Both the position numbers and the translations under genes were made by a program. A DNA stretch of 47,399 nucleotides, from the NCBI GenBank assembly GCA_947459875.1, contig CANHFG010000007.1, positions 1 to 47,399 on the forward strand, read 5' to 3'. Within the stretch, counting starts at the first letter, position 1. Every line of letters begins with the position of its first letter. The notes under the pieces were generated by a model. That model was not told the origin of the DNA. It searched no databases and worked only from the letters and a program-made list of their open reading frames with translations. This document shows positions 9,901 through 18,228 of this stretch, in pieces. Source of the stretch: Ignavibacteria bacterium (GTDB taxonomy: Bacteria > Bacteroidota > Ignavibacteria > Kapaibacteriales > Kapaibacteriaceae).

Positions 9901-10920
9901 CTCGATGATGACTTCGACACGGACAACGGCTTCTCTGGCAAGGTCCAGTTCGGAGTTGTACAGCGCTACCGCACGGTTGCTGATGTGTCTACGTCGCAGG
10001 CATTCGAGTCCGACAATGATGCTCAGGCCTCCTACAATCAGCCGTTCACCTCGGCGACGTTCAGCAATGTCACGGCGATCGGTCCGATTCAGGACACGGC
10101 ATGGACAGCAGGTTCGGGCGCCAATCAGTACAGCACCCGCTACGGAGCAGCAGCCCAGATCCGTCGCAACTCACGTCAGGCCATCCACAACTCGGTCTTC
10201 ATCGGCTGGCCACGCGGATTCGAATTCGCACAGGTTCCAACCATGATCGCCGCTGCCGGTGATTCCATCGAGATCCGCAACAACTCATGGTACGGGGTGA
10301 AGGGTACTGTTCTGACACTTGCCGGCGGCACGGCTCCTGCAGGTATTGATGCCAACTGGCTCGGAAAGGCCGAGTATGGCAACGTTGTCGACAAGAGTTC
10401 ACCGACCGGAGCAATGCTCGAGAATCCGTTCCCGACAAACATCGATTTCAATCCTGCGATCAAGACCGGAAGCCCCCTTGAAAACTCTGCGGCCTTTGCC
10501 GGTAAGACGGCCGACAGCTTCTTCGAGAAGGTTGCCTTCCGCGGTGCATTTGGACTGCAGCGCTGGGATCTTCCGTGGTCGGAGTATGATCCGGTCAACC
10601 GCGAGTATCGTGCAAAGAATCCTAACACTTCTGTCCTCGAAGAAGACCACGTGCGTGCCGGCATCACCGGCAGCGTATTCCCTAACCCGACGATGGATGC
10701 CGCGACCGTTCGCTATCAGCTAGCGAATGCCGACGTGGTGACCGTCCGGCTGACCGACGCAACGGGTGCCGTTGCCGCAACATTCTTTGCGAATGCTGTG
10801 CAGCAGGCAGGCGTGTATGAGTTCCGACTCATCACGGCCGACCTTGCTACCGGTCTTTACTACCTGACGATCTCTGGTGAGCGCGGAACCATGACGACAC
10901 CTGTCACCGTGACCCGCTGA
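6919..10920 (+). CDS. Secreted tandem beta-helix protein with KNH-like domains and T9SS sorting domain
   Basis: The start at 6919 is favoured over 6892 because GGAGAG lies just upstream and a signal peptide begins there (MRTVVTTLAMLMCLMATSLAQ). The 1333-residue protein reads as follows: Kre9/KNH-like beta domain (~28-130), beta-helix-like block (~132-575), two more KNH-like domains (~580-685 and ~690-790), a second beta-helix block (~795-1240), and a T9SS type A sorting domain (~1247-1333; SVFPNPTMDAATVRY, LATGLYYLTISG). The two blocks are close copies, offset by 663 residues (1989 bases). Both share GATL-x-IE-x-GTIIVGD, GQRARGDWGGILICGKAR, WYGGTDDDDNSGIL and DDDFD-x-DNGFSGKVQFG; the Asp-rich loops could bind calcium. 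The role is unknown. Pairing with the receptor just upstream suggests a surface ligand-capture function (inference). Confidence 0.9.
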   Translation: MRTVVTTLAMLMCLMATSLAQNPSSCSIRTPNGGETFRPGTTQEMRWDTAGTFRARWRFLFGTTPAGPWTPLTGLTNVLDSGATRGQSVPTSGGWRVPNVPTTSGYIRMELIADPTVFDITDNPFTVEEPRVIQPDSILSGEITTSITLRATKIYGLSGYVYVNNGATLTIEPGTIIVGDTPGANSALVINRGGKIIADGTRERPIVFTSRAAPGQRARGDWGGILICGKARVNQPAGQAALEGGVADQTAGGKGWYGGTDDDDNSGILRYVRIEFAGIATQPNSELNSLTLGGVGRGTVTEYIQCSYGNDDAFEWFGGSVNGKYLIAYGTLDDDFDCDNGFSGKVQFGIVKRFRTVADVSTSQAFEIDNDATSSFNNPRTVPIFSNFTVIGPLQDTTWTVGSGANQYSSRYGAAAQIRRNARASIFNTVFVGWPRGFEIAQAPTMVAANGDTLMVRNNSWFGVKGATLTLASGTPPAGMDANWLAKSGFGNEVDKGNPNNAFIASPWPNDNTFDPRPLGVASYLSTASFENGSPLVPISDSYFQRVAYRGAFADGAARWDAGWAEYDPVNREYRAQPLVRLVSPGAAAGEKYQQGQKLTITWDTSGAAGNAFKFEFATSATGPWQPIPGAENVTDAGTTRGLLKDGFTTPNVVTTTGYIRMTLVSDPSVFDVSDFPFAIEAPVVVEPTVRLIEPGGNNKVFRVGQSVDVRWDTTNTFRRRWRFEFGKSSEGPWKAITGLSNVLDSATRRGSFAGGIVFRPEDQTKTGYVKMTLLSDTTKFDINDQPFEVVAPAPIKVDSVLEGEITGRIKLVNTKIYGLKGYVYVNDGATLEIEKGTIIVGDEPGNNSALVINRGGKILAEGTAQDPIIFTSRAVPGQRARGDWGGILICGKARINQPAGQAALEGGVASQTAGGKGWYGGTDDDDNSGILKYARIEFAGIATQPNSELNSLTMGGVGRGTTIENVQVSFGNDDGFEWFGGTVNAKYLISTGILDDDFDTDNGFSGKVQFGVVQRYRTVADVSTSQAFESDNDAQASYNQPFTSATFSNVTAIGPIQDTAWTAGSGANQYSTRYGAAAQIRRNSRQAIHNSVFIGWPRGFEFAQVPTMIAAAGDSIEIRNNSWYGVKGTVLTLAGGTAPAGIDANWLGKAEYGNVVDKSSPTGAMLENPFPTNIDFNPAIKTGSPLENSAAFAGKTADSFFEKVAFRGAFGLQRWDLPWSEYDPVNREYRAKNPNTSVLEEDHVRAGITGSVFPNPTMDAATVRYQLANADVVTVRLTDATGAVAATFFANAVQQAGVYEFRLITADLATGLYYLTISGERGTMTTPVTVTR
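6919..10920 (+). repeat. Internal 1989-base duplication inside the beta-helix gene
   Basis: The stretch around 7310-8640 recurs at about 9300-10620, aligned by an offset of 1989 bases (663 codons). For example, GACAGCGTGC begins at 7562 and again at 9551. The copies are clearly homologous at DNA level but carry many synonymous differences, so the duplication is old rather than an assembly artefact. Confidence 0.85.
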
Positions 10921-10947
10921 TCACCGATCGTGAACAGAACGCCGCTG

Positions 10948-10973
10948 CGGCCGGCCTCGAAAGGGGCTGGCCG
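10948..10973. terminator. Weak hairpin between convergent genes
   Basis: CGGCCGGCC and GGCTGGCCG can pair over nine positions (one G-U) around an 8-base loop. It lies 28 bases after the beta-helix gene stop and 21 bases from the end of the convergent acyltransferase gene. The following TTGTCGGTTT is only a poor U-tract, so termination is possible but unproven. Confidence 0.35.
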
Positions 10974-10993
10974 TTGTCGGTTTATGGGGCGTG

Positions 10994-12070
10994 TCAGGGT
11001 CGGAGGATGAAGTATGTGACGATGCCGATGATCTGCAGTCGAATGATCGTTGCAGCCATCGACGGGCGCTCCCGTTTAAGCCGGTGCCATGCGAGCATTA
11101 AGCCGGAAAAGCCGGCACTGACGAGGATCCAGATCAGGAAGTTCGGTCCATATCCCACGTGATGGGTGCCATAGATGTTCTCGAGCCATGGTGCCAGTGA
11201 GCCGTAGACGAGTAGAAGGTGACTGACGTACATAAACAGCGACTCGTTGCCTAGCGTTACCAGAAAGCGCCCGACCTTCGTGTTCGGTATCGATGCTTCC
11301 CACCGATATAGCAGACCGAGCAGCAGTAGGGTTGCACACACCCGAAACATCAAGCCGCCCGGAGAGCGCCACCAGACACCGTCCCAGGGCATGGATGGTC
11401 CGTAAAAGAAACTAAGAAACAGCACCACGGGTCCGGCAAGCCCCATGATCACAAACATCCGTGCCAACTTGTCGCGGTCAGACGTTTGCATGAACCATCC
11501 GGTGATGGCCGCTCCGGTGAACAGATAGCCGCTCCAGGGAAACAGAGGAAACTGGCTGAGCTCACTCTTGGGAACCATCCAGGAGAGTCCGAAGATGACG
11601 GCTGCGATGCATGCGTAGGCGAGCGTTGCCTTCTTGAGATCTCGGAGTGCAAGGAAAACGGCAAGTGCGCCCAGCGATGCATAGACGATCACGTGCAGCA
11701 CGTCCAGCTGCGCCCAGCTCATCCACGTCGATGCCGGAGCGTTGATCATCTGTCCGAGTGAGTAGATCGGCGCATGCAGAACGTAGGCGCAGAAAAGAAC
11801 GTAGGCCAGACGTCGGAGATACGTTAGCAGATCGCTGCCAAACTCCAGGTACTTGGCTCCCTTGCGGGAGAGGGCAATCCACAGGCCCGACCCTGCGCAG
11901 AAGATGAATGTTGGGGCGACGTAGCCATTGGAGATGTTCAGGATGTTGAACACCATCGATGAGCGAAGTGCCGGATCGAGGATGACGTTCGTGACGTGCA
12001 CCTGGATCATCCAGAGCACGGCGATTCCGCGTGCCGCGTCAAGAAAGGCCAGTCGCTGCGATGCTGCCAT
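10994..12070 (-). CDS. DUF1624/heparan-alpha-glucosaminide acetyltransferase-like membrane protein
   Basis: This 358-residue integral membrane protein has about ten hydrophobic segments. It opens with RLAFLDAARGIAVLWMIQVHV, the signature start of the DUF1624/HGSNAT-like acyltransferase-3 clan (R-x-x-x-LD-x-RG). Members of the clan move acyl groups onto sugars or other envelope molecules across the inner membrane; the substrate here is unknown. Other landmarks are FIFCAGSGLWIALSRKG near residue 60 and GNESLFMYVSHLLLVYG near residue 280, the latter matching the clan's late-helix pattern. The ATG at 12070 directly precedes the signature, so the start is well placed. It is divergent from the exopolyphosphatase gene and convergent with the beta-helix gene. 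Confidence 0.82.
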   Translation of the reverse strand: MAASQRLAFLDAARGIAVLWMIQVHVTNVILDPALRSSMVFNILNISNGYVAPTFIFCAGSGLWIALSRKGAKYLEFGSDLLTYLRRLAYVLFCAYVLHAPIYSLGQMINAPASTWMSWAQLDVLHVIVYASLGALAVFLALRDLKKATLAYACIAAVIFGLSWMVPKSELSQFPLFPWSGYLFTGAAITGWFMQTSDRDKLARMFVIMGLAGPVVLFLSFFYGPSMPWDGVWWRSPGGLMFRVCATLLLLGLLYRWEASIPNTKVGRFLVTLGNESLFMYVSHLLLVYGSLAPWLENIYGTHHVGYGPNFLIWILVSAGFSGLMLAWHRLKRERPSMAATIIRLQIIGIVTYFILRP

Positions 12071-12209
12071 GCCTTAAGGATCCTTTGGAGTTCTGCCGGA
12101 GAGACGTCTGGCAAATCCCACCAGGTAGGGGGCCAGCAGAATCCCGACAACAATGATCGTACCAATGATGATAAATGGGCGCTGGAACATATCGGGAAGA
12201 TAGGGATGG

Positions 12210-12217
12210 TATTTTTG
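12210..12217 (+). promoter_or_regulatory. -7 promoter element for the exopolyphosphatase gene
   Basis: TATTTTTG is an exact match to TAnnTTTG. It ends 18 bases before the ATG at 12236, which would leave a leader of roughly a dozen bases. No good -33 TTG is seen. The position also argues against the in-frame ATG at 12206, which lies upstream of it. Confidence 0.5.
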
Positions 12218-12235
12218 ACAACGAATACAACAGCC

Positions 12236-13795
12236 ATGAGCAGCCCCAACACAACTGACCGTATTGCCGCCATCGACGTCGGCACAAACTCCTTTCACAT
12301 GGTGATCGCCAGTGTGACTGAAGCAGGCATGCTGCGCATTCACGCCCGCTCGAAAGACACCGTGCGTCTTGGTTCGTCGAAGGGCGACATGAAGCGCATC
12401 TCGGATGATGCCATGGAGCGTGGCCTGAGGGCCATGGTGCGGCTTGTTGACGAGGCGCGACAGCACAATGCAACCGTCCGGGCCATCGCTACCAGTGCTG
12501 TGCGGGAAGCTCTGAACAAGGACGTATTTGTTGACCGGGTGCTGAGTCAGACCGGAGTTCATATTGACGTGATCCCCGGTATTGAAGAGGGGCGTCTCAT
12601 CTTCCTTGGCGTGCGCAATGCGCTCAGCATCGCCGATAAGCGCGTCTTCGTCTTTGATATCGGAGGGGGCTCTACCGAGACCATCACCGGTCATGACGGC
12701 GAGCCGGTCTACATTCATTCGGCTAAGCTTGGACACATCCGTCTTAGCGAGCGGTTCTTTCCGGATTCACGCGTCAACGAGCAGCAGATCGCCGACTGTC
12801 GCGCATGGATACGCGGTGAGTGGCAGCCGGCCTTTCAATCGCACATCGCCTTCGGTTTTGATGAGGCCATCGCCTGTTCGGGCACCGTCATGGCTCTTGC
12901 TTCGATCGCCTTCGCGCGCTCGGGCAGGCGAACGCCGGAAACCCTCAACGGTGTCACGCTTGATCGTGACGAGATCCTCGGTGCCATCGACATGGTCCTG
13001 TCAGCACGGACCATTGATGAACGCATGGCCCTGCCCGGACTTGACGCTAAGCGGGCAGACGTGATCGTTGCCGGCGCACTGCTTGTGGAGCATCTTATCA
13101 AGGGGCTTGGCATCCGCAGGCTTACGCTCTCCGGATACGCGCTTCGCGAAGGGATCGTTTTCGACACCTTTCAGCAGGCCCGCGATATCGGCCTGACGCA
13201 CCACCTGTCGCGACTGCGCTACCAGAGCGTTCTGCATATCTGCGAACTCTATCGCGTGAATCGACGTCACGCCGAACACGTCAAGCATCTGTGCGTTCGC
13301 ATGTTTGATGATCTGATGCCTCTGCACGGGATGGGTGACAAAGAGCGGGAACTACTCGAAGCGGCGGCCCTCCTTCACGATGTCGGCTACCATATTGCCG
13401 CAGATCAGCATCACAAGCACAGCGAATACATCATCCGTAACTGTGTCATGCCGGGGTTTACCAGCGACGAGACCGTGCTCATCTCCTCGGTTGCCAGATA
13501 TCATCGTAAGAGTCACCCGAAAAAGAAGCACCCCGTCTTTGCCGGTCTGACCTCTTCGGAGCAGCACATGGTGGGCGTGCTGGCATCGATCCTGCGTATC
13601 GCCGAAGGACTCGACCGGCGCCAGCAGTCCGTCGTGCATGGTCTTGAGGTTCGCACGGCTGAGGCCGGGATCGAGATCGGACTGAAGGTGCTTGGGGAGA
13701 TGCCCGACGTCGAGCTATGGAGTGCTGAGCGCCGCACGGGTCTGATGGAAGAGATCTTCCGTCGGCCGGTCCGGTTCTCTGTGAACCGCCTGTAA
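12236..13795 (+). CDS. ppx: Ppx/GppA-type exopolyphosphatase with C-terminal HD domain
   Basis: The enzyme removes terminal phosphates from polyphosphate and/or converts pppGpp to ppGpp; sequence alone does not separate the two roles. From the ATG at 12236 it is 519 residues, the usual size of two-domain Ppx/GppA proteins. The N-terminal ASKHA fold shows the first phosphate loop AAIDVGTNSFH (11-21), an ATSAVREA strand-helix and the second loop FDIGGGSTE (140-148). The C-terminal half (~320-519) is HD-like, with AALLHDVGYHI (H381, D382) and downstream histidines. Upstream in-frame starts (12206, 11996) are rejected because they lie before the -7 element or inside the divergent gene. It is followed 62 bases later by the HtrA-type protease gene. 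Confidence 0.9.
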   Translation: MSSPNTTDRIAAIDVGTNSFHMVIASVTEAGMLRIHARSKDTVRLGSSKGDMKRISDDAMERGLRAMVRLVDEARQHNATVRAIATSAVREALNKDVFVDRVLSQTGVHIDVIPGIEEGRLIFLGVRNALSIADKRVFVFDIGGGSTETITGHDGEPVYIHSAKLGHIRLSERFFPDSRVNEQQIADCRAWIRGEWQPAFQSHIAFGFDEAIACSGTVMALASIAFARSGRRTPETLNGVTLDRDEILGAIDMVLSARTIDERMALPGLDAKRADVIVAGALLVEHLIKGLGIRRLTLSGYALREGIVFDTFQQARDIGLTHHLSRLRYQSVLHICELYRVNRRHAEHVKHLCVRMFDDLMPLHGMGDKERELLEAAALLHDVGYHIAADQHHKHSEYIIRNCVMPGFTSDETVLISSVARYHRKSHPKKKHPVFAGLTSSEQHMVGVLASILRIAEGLDRRQQSVVHGLEVRTAEAGIEIGLKVLGEMPDVELWSAERRTGLMEEIFRRPVRFSVNRL

Positions 13796-13857
13796 GGGGG
13801 CAATACAGGGCATTTTTCTTCGTCAGTTGATGCCGAATGAATTCACAGGAGCATACT

Positions 13858-15420
13858 ATGTCACGTCGATCTCTCGGCACCGCCATCGCCCTCATTGGCA
13901 TCGGCGTTGTTGCCGGCGTCGTCCTCATGACCACATTTTCCAGTAACGCCATCGAGCAGCTGTTTGCGGCCGACGTCGAGTTAGGGGCAGGGGCGCCCCC
14001 TGCCATGGCCCCTCCGGCCGTCAAGATGCTCAACGATCAGTTCGTCAACGTTGCCTCGGCCGTCACGCCGTCGGTGGTGTCGATCAGCGTCAAGACCGAT
14101 CGCAAGGGCGTCTCAATGCGCGGCATGCCGCAGGATTTCTTCCGCTTCTTCGGACCCGATTTCGGCACGCCCGAGGGTGAGGAAGAAATGGTCCTACCTG
14201 AATCCGAGGCCGGCGGCTCGGGTGTCATCGTCACGGCGGACGGATATGTGGTAACGAACAACCACGTGGTGGAGAATGCCAAGGAAGGGGGCATTACGGT
14301 GACCACAACGGATCAGAAACAATACAAGGCCAGGCTGGTCGGACGTGACCCGCTGACGGACCTTGCCGTTCTGAAGATCGACGGTCGTTTTTCTGCTGCA
14401 CATCTGGCACAGCGCTCCGACATCCGTATCGGTGAGTGGGTTGTGGCCGTCGGGAGCCCCCTGGGACTGAAGTCGACGATTACCACGGGCATCGTCTCGG
14501 CCATGGGCCGTTCGATCGGGATCGTCGGCACAAACGAAATGAACAATCAGCGCAGCCGCTATGCTGCCGAGAACTTTATTCAGACCGATGCGGCGATCAA
14601 CCCGGGTAACTCCGGCGGTGGACTCTTCAACATCAACGGAAGTCTGGTTGGTATCAATACAGCAATCGCCTCGCAGACCGGCGTCAACGCCGGGTATGGC
14701 TTCGCGATCCCGATCGACATGGTGCGCAGTGTTGTGCTGGACCTGATCGATGATGGAAAGATCGAGCGTGGATACATCGGCGTGGAGATCACGAGCGTCG
14801 ACGAGGCAACGGCCAAGGCTGTCGGCCTGGCCAAGGTTGCCGGCGTTAGCGTCAACAAGATCGTCAAGGGCGGTGCCGCCGAATCGGCCGGCATCGAAGT
14901 TGGAGACGTTATCCTGGACGTGGACGGCAAGAACGTCAAGACGTCCAGTGATCTGCAGAACGAGATCGTACTGCGTCGTGCCGGCGACAAAGTGAACCTC
15001 AAGATCTGGCGTGATGGGCGTGAGATCACCAAGACCGTAAAGCTCAAAGCGCCGGACGGCGTCGATGTGGCCGCCAAGACCGGTGGTATCGAGGATTTGG
15101 ATTCGCCCGCTGATGATTCCGAGCCGGTCACGATCAAGGGGCTCGGGTTTACCGCCGCGGCCCTCACAAGCGAGCAGCGTTCAACCTTCAATGTCAAGCA
15201 GGGCGTGTACGTCAGCAAGGTCGACCGGTTCGGTCAGATGGCACGTCGTGGTCTGCGTCAGGGCACCGTCATCCTGAAGGCCGACGGCCGCGAGGTGACT
15301 TCGCCCGCTCAGCTCAAGCGTGTCATCACGGCAAAGCAAGCCGGTGACGGCATGATGTTTGTCGTCAAGGATGCGGACGGATCCAAGCAGGCCATCACGG
15401 TGGAAGTACCTGAGTTGTGA
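13858..15420 (+). CDS. degP: HtrA/DegP-type periplasmic serine protease (Do-like)
   Basis: The start at 13858 is chosen for the CAGGAG site at 13846-13851; the in-frame ATG at 13837 lacks one. The 520-residue product has an N-terminal membrane anchor or signal segment (AIALIGIGVVAGVVLMTTF). A trypsin-like domain follows with the expected triad: H136 (VVTNNHVVENA), D168 (DPLTDLAVLKID) and S252 (INPGNSGGGLFNI). Two PDZ domains follow, one around 300-395 (YIGVEITSVDE, AAESAGIEVGDVILDVDGK) and one at ~425-515 (VYVSKVDRFGQMARRGLRQG). It should degrade or refold damaged periplasmic proteins. The outer-membrane barrel gene starts 19 bases after its stop, a plausible client-and-caretaker operon. Confidence 0.94.
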   Translation: MSRRSLGTAIALIGIGVVAGVVLMTTFSSNAIEQLFAADVELGAGAPPAMAPPAVKMLNDQFVNVASAVTPSVVSISVKTDRKGVSMRGMPQDFFRFFGPDFGTPEGEEEMVLPESEAGGSGVIVTADGYVVTNNHVVENAKEGGITVTTTDQKQYKARLVGRDPLTDLAVLKIDGRFSAAHLAQRSDIRIGEWVVAVGSPLGLKSTITTGIVSAMGRSIGIVGTNEMNNQRSRYAAENFIQTDAAINPGNSGGGLFNINGSLVGINTAIASQTGVNAGYGFAIPIDMVRSVVLDLIDDGKIERGYIGVEITSVDEATAKAVGLAKVAGVSVNKIVKGGAAESAGIEVGDVILDVDGKNVKTSSDLQNEIVLRRAGDKVNLKIWRDGREITKTVKLKAPDGVDVAAKTGGIEDLDSPADDSEPVTIKGLGFTAAALTSEQRSTFNVKQGVYVSKVDRFGQMARRGLRQGTVILKADGREVTSPAQLKRVITAKQAGDGMMFVVKDADGSKQAITVEVPEL

Positions 15421-15439
15421 TTCTCCCGTAGATTTCTGG

Positions 15440-16186
15440 ATGAGTACTACAGAACGTTTCATCGGCGTCGCGATCATGGTCTTCATGATCGCGGCGTCGT
15501 CTGTTTTCGGCCAGACCTACGTTGGTCTTACTATTGGCTCGACAGTTGCCGGTTCATCTCGATCCGATGTTTCGGCCTATGGTGAACCGAGCCGCGTCTT
15601 CTACGGCGGACGTGTCGTGACGACCCTGCGAAAGGGACTCGAACTTGTCGGCACGTTCGGACTGCGTCAGGAGGAAGGGGGCTTTACCTCCCGCTTCACA
15701 CGAAACAGCTTCGCCGGCGCAGGCGGCATGGTGCAGGTGGTCGATAATCCCTTCTCCGGACCGGTCGTTGTCTCTTCGCTGACGACCTCAGCGATGGAGC
15801 TCAGCGCAGCCCTGCGAATCCCGCTGGCGCGATTTGACTCTGCGGGTTCCTACATCGGCCTACATCTTGGCGCAATGGCCGACTACCTGAGTTCGGCCGA
15901 TCAGGTCGACGATTACACGCGTATTCTCCAGGGTGACCGCGGGCAGATTCCCGACCGTGTGTCAACGTCCTATGCCGCCCAGATCGGTGGGGGCGTGCAG
16001 ATCGGCGGCCTGCTGGTGCTGAAGACCGATCTCGGCCGGCTATCTATCGAGTTCACCTACCTTCTACGTCAGCCCGAGGCCCTACCTGTGCCGGTGCCAC
16101 GGTCGGGTGGACCGAGGGAGCAATACGTTGGCTGGCTCGTCGGCAACGGGCTTCGACTGTCGGCCGGGCTGGAGCTCGGTCTGTAA
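15440..16186 (+). CDS. Small outer-membrane beta-barrel protein
   Basis: The 248-residue product has a clear signal peptide (MSTTERFIGVAIMVFMIAASSVFG, then QTYVGLTIG). The mature part alternates polar and hydrophobic residues in about eight to ten strand-like stretches: GGRVVTTLRKGLELVGTFGL, SYIGLHLGAMADYLS, TYLLRQPEALPVPV, and a closing LRLSAGLELGL. This fits the OmpA/OmpW-like PF13568 class of Bacteroidota barrels. The longer frame from 15359 is rejected because it starts inside the protease gene and hides the signal peptide. It sits 19 bases behind the HtrA-type gene and probably shares its transcript. Eight bases separate its stop from the end of the convergent kup gene. The function beyond a surface barrel is unknown. 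Confidence 0.75.
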   Translation: MSTTERFIGVAIMVFMIAASSVFGQTYVGLTIGSTVAGSSRSDVSAYGEPSRVFYGGRVVTTLRKGLELVGTFGLRQEEGGFTSRFTRNSFAGAGGMVQVVDNPFSGPVVVSSLTTSAMELSAALRIPLARFDSAGSYIGLHLGAMADYLSSADQVDDYTRILQGDRGQIPDRVSTSYAAQIGGGVQIGGLLVLKTDLGRLSIEFTYLLRQPEALPVPVPRSGGPREQYVGWLVGNGLRLSAGLELGL

Positions 16187-16194
16187 GGGGCGTG

Positions 16195-18096
16195 TCAGAT
16201 CGACAGGTGGGAGCCGACCTCGAGGGTCTGCTTGACCGGGATTCCGAAGTACCGTGCAGGCGTGCGGGAGTTGCGATGCAGGAACACAAACAGTTCTTTA
16301 CGCCAGCGTGCCATTCCATGGCCATCCTGCACTGTAAGCGTCTCGTGACCGAGAACGAAGATCACGTCTGTAAAGTCAACCAGGACCCCTTCTTCGGGGA
16401 ACGACTTGATATCGTCCTGGAGAGTGAGCTGATCCATGAATCCGTAATTGAGAATCACCTTCCATACGCTGGGACGTATCTCTTCGAATTCGATGCGCTT
16501 CTGGACTTCAACGCGAGCTAGCTTTTGGACATTGACCGTCAGCAGGATCACGTTCTCATGGTGAACACGATTGTACTTAAGGTTGTTCATCATCGCCGGC
16601 GGTGCTACGCCCCCTGATCCGGTCATGTAGATGGCCGTTCCGGGAACGATCGTATAGCGGTCGATATCTTCATTGATAACGTCGACAAGAGGCTTGCTGC
16701 GCTGTTTGATTCGTTCCGACAGGATCGTCCGTCCCCTTCGCCAGGTGATCATGACGATGAGCGTGAGTACGGCCATTGTGAACGGAACGTACCCGCCATC
16801 AAAAAACTTCAGCGTGTTGGCTATGAAGAACGAGGCGTCGATGACAAGAAACACGGTGCAAATGAAGGCGGTGACCGGCGTGCTCCACTGCAGGATATTT
16901 CTCATGGCCTGCCAGGCAAGCAGCGTCGTGATGACCATTGTCGAGGTTACGGCAATGCCGTAGGCGGCTGCCAGTGCTCCCGATGTCTTAAATGCGATCA
17001 CGAGGAAAGCACAGCTGATGAACAGCACCCAATTGACCGTGGGCATGTAGATCTGTCCTCGCTCCTCGCTTGATGTATGCGTGACCTTCAGTCGCGGCAG
17101 ATACCCAAGCTGCTGTGCCTGCCATGTAAGCGAGAACGCGCCCGAGATAACGGCCTGCGAGGCAATGATCGTTGCGAATGTTGCAATGATCACCATCGGC
17201 ACGACCGCCCACGATGGCACCATGTGAAAGAAAGGATTTGCGATCGTTGAAGCGATGTTCCCTTCGCGCAGTAGCAGAGCCCCTTGACCGAAGTACTGCA
17301 GCGCTAGCGCCGGGTAGGCGACCATGAACCAGCCACGCATAATGGGCTTGCGGCCAAAGTGGCCCATGTCCGCATACAGTGCTTCGCCTCCGGTGACGAC
17401 CAGAAAGACGCTACCCAGAACCACAAAGGCATGGAATTTGTGCAGAGCAAAGAATTGCCATGCGTAGTAGGGGTTAACCGCTTCGAAGATCTCCGGTGTC
17501 TGGATAGCATTGATCAGCCCCAGAACACCAAGCAGCGTAAACCACCCGAGCATGAATGGACCGAAGATCCTGCCGACTCGACTCGTGCCATACTTCTGGA
17601 TTGCGAAGAGTCCCACGAGAATGACAAGCGTGATTGGAACCACAGCCTTGCCAAGCGCAGGTGCTGCAACGGTAAGTCCCTCGACAGCCGACAGGACAGA
17701 GATCGCCGGGGTGATGATCCCGTCGCCATACAGTAATGCCGACCCAAACAGACCCAGGAAGATCACGATGGAAACTTGAGTTGGCTTTGTCAGCTGTCGA
17801 ACCACGAGCTCCATGAGCGCCATGATCCCGCCTTCGCCCTCGTTGTCGAACCGAAGGATCACCGCGAGATACTTGATACAGATGATCAGCGTCAGCGCCC
17901 AGAAGATCAGCGATAGGATGCCCAGCACCTCAGCACGTCCGGGCGTGAGACCGTAGTGCGGAGAGAAGCATTCTTTGAGAGCATACAGGGGGCTGGTGCC
18001 AATGTCACCATACACCACGCCGATGGCGGCAATGGTCAGAGCGAGGGTTCTGCTGCCGTTCGGCGCGCTATGACCACTCGCATTTGCGTTGTCCAT
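16195..18096 (-). CDS. kup: Kup/Trk low-affinity potassium uptake protein
   Basis: This K+:H+ symporter of the KUP/HAK/KT family takes up potassium across the inner membrane. The product is 633 residues from the ATG at 18096, the normal size. The family hallmark IGVVYGDIGTSPLYALKE is near residue 25, followed by about twelve membrane segments (including GSALLYGDGIITPAISVLSAVEG split across helices) and a cytoplasmic C-terminal domain of about 170 residues. A TTG at 18150 would add 18 residues, but a perfect -7 promoter element overlaps that TTG, so transcription should begin downstream of it. It is divergent from the acyl-CoA dehydrogenase gene. No ydaO-type (c-di-AMP) riboswitch is visible in the ~130-base upstream gap. 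Confidence 0.95.
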   Translation of the reverse strand: MDNANASGHSAPNGSRTLALTIAAIGVVYGDIGTSPLYALKECFSPHYGLTPGRAEVLGILSLIFWALTLIICIKYLAVILRFDNEGEGGIMALMELVVRQLTKPTQVSIVIFLGLFGSALLYGDGIITPAISVLSAVEGLTVAAPALGKAVVPITLVILVGLFAIQKYGTSRVGRIFGPFMLGWFTLLGVLGLINAIQTPEIFEAVNPYYAWQFFALHKFHAFVVLGSVFLVVTGGEALYADMGHFGRKPIMRGWFMVAYPALALQYFGQGALLLREGNIASTIANPFFHMVPSWAVVPMVIIATFATIIASQAVISGAFSLTWQAQQLGYLPRLKVTHTSSEERGQIYMPTVNWVLFISCAFLVIAFKTSGALAAAYGIAVTSTMVITTLLAWQAMRNILQWSTPVTAFICTVFLVIDASFFIANTLKFFDGGYVPFTMAVLTLIVMITWRRGRTILSERIKQRSKPLVDVINEDIDRYTIVPGTAIYMTGSGGVAPPAMMNNLKYNRVHHENVILLTVNVQKLARVEVQKRIEFEEIRPSVWKVILNYGFMDQLTLQDDIKSFPEEGVLVDFTDVIFVLGHETLTVQDGHGMARWRKELFVFLHRNSRTPARYFGIPVKQTLEVGSHLSI

Positions 18097-18147
18097 GTCG
18101 GACGCTTCAATGTTGAAACAACCTGGGGCCCCTTCAGAAGGAGCCTT

Positions 18148-18155
18148 CAAACTTA
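18148..18155 (-). promoter_or_regulatory. -7 promoter element for kup
   Basis: On the minus strand the bases read TAAGTTTG, an exact TAnnTTTG match, 51 bases upstream of the kup ATG. It overlaps the alternative TTG start codon and so decides the start in favour of 18096. No clear -33 TTG is present at the right distance. Confidence 0.5.
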
Positions 18156-18228
18156 CGGTCCAAGGGCACTCATTCCGTAGTTTCGTTGTTCTGACATTCC
18201 AACGTCTAACAACCCTACGGCTATCACC

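Noticed and set aside
12074-12736. 220-residue minus-strand frame opposite the exopolyphosphatase start
   Set aside because: Covers the predicted promoter and conserved coding sequence of the real gene; no recognisable domain.
18097-18228. c-di-AMP (ydaO) riboswitch before kup
   Set aside because: The gap is about 130 bases, shared with a divergent gene, and lacks the expected motifs.
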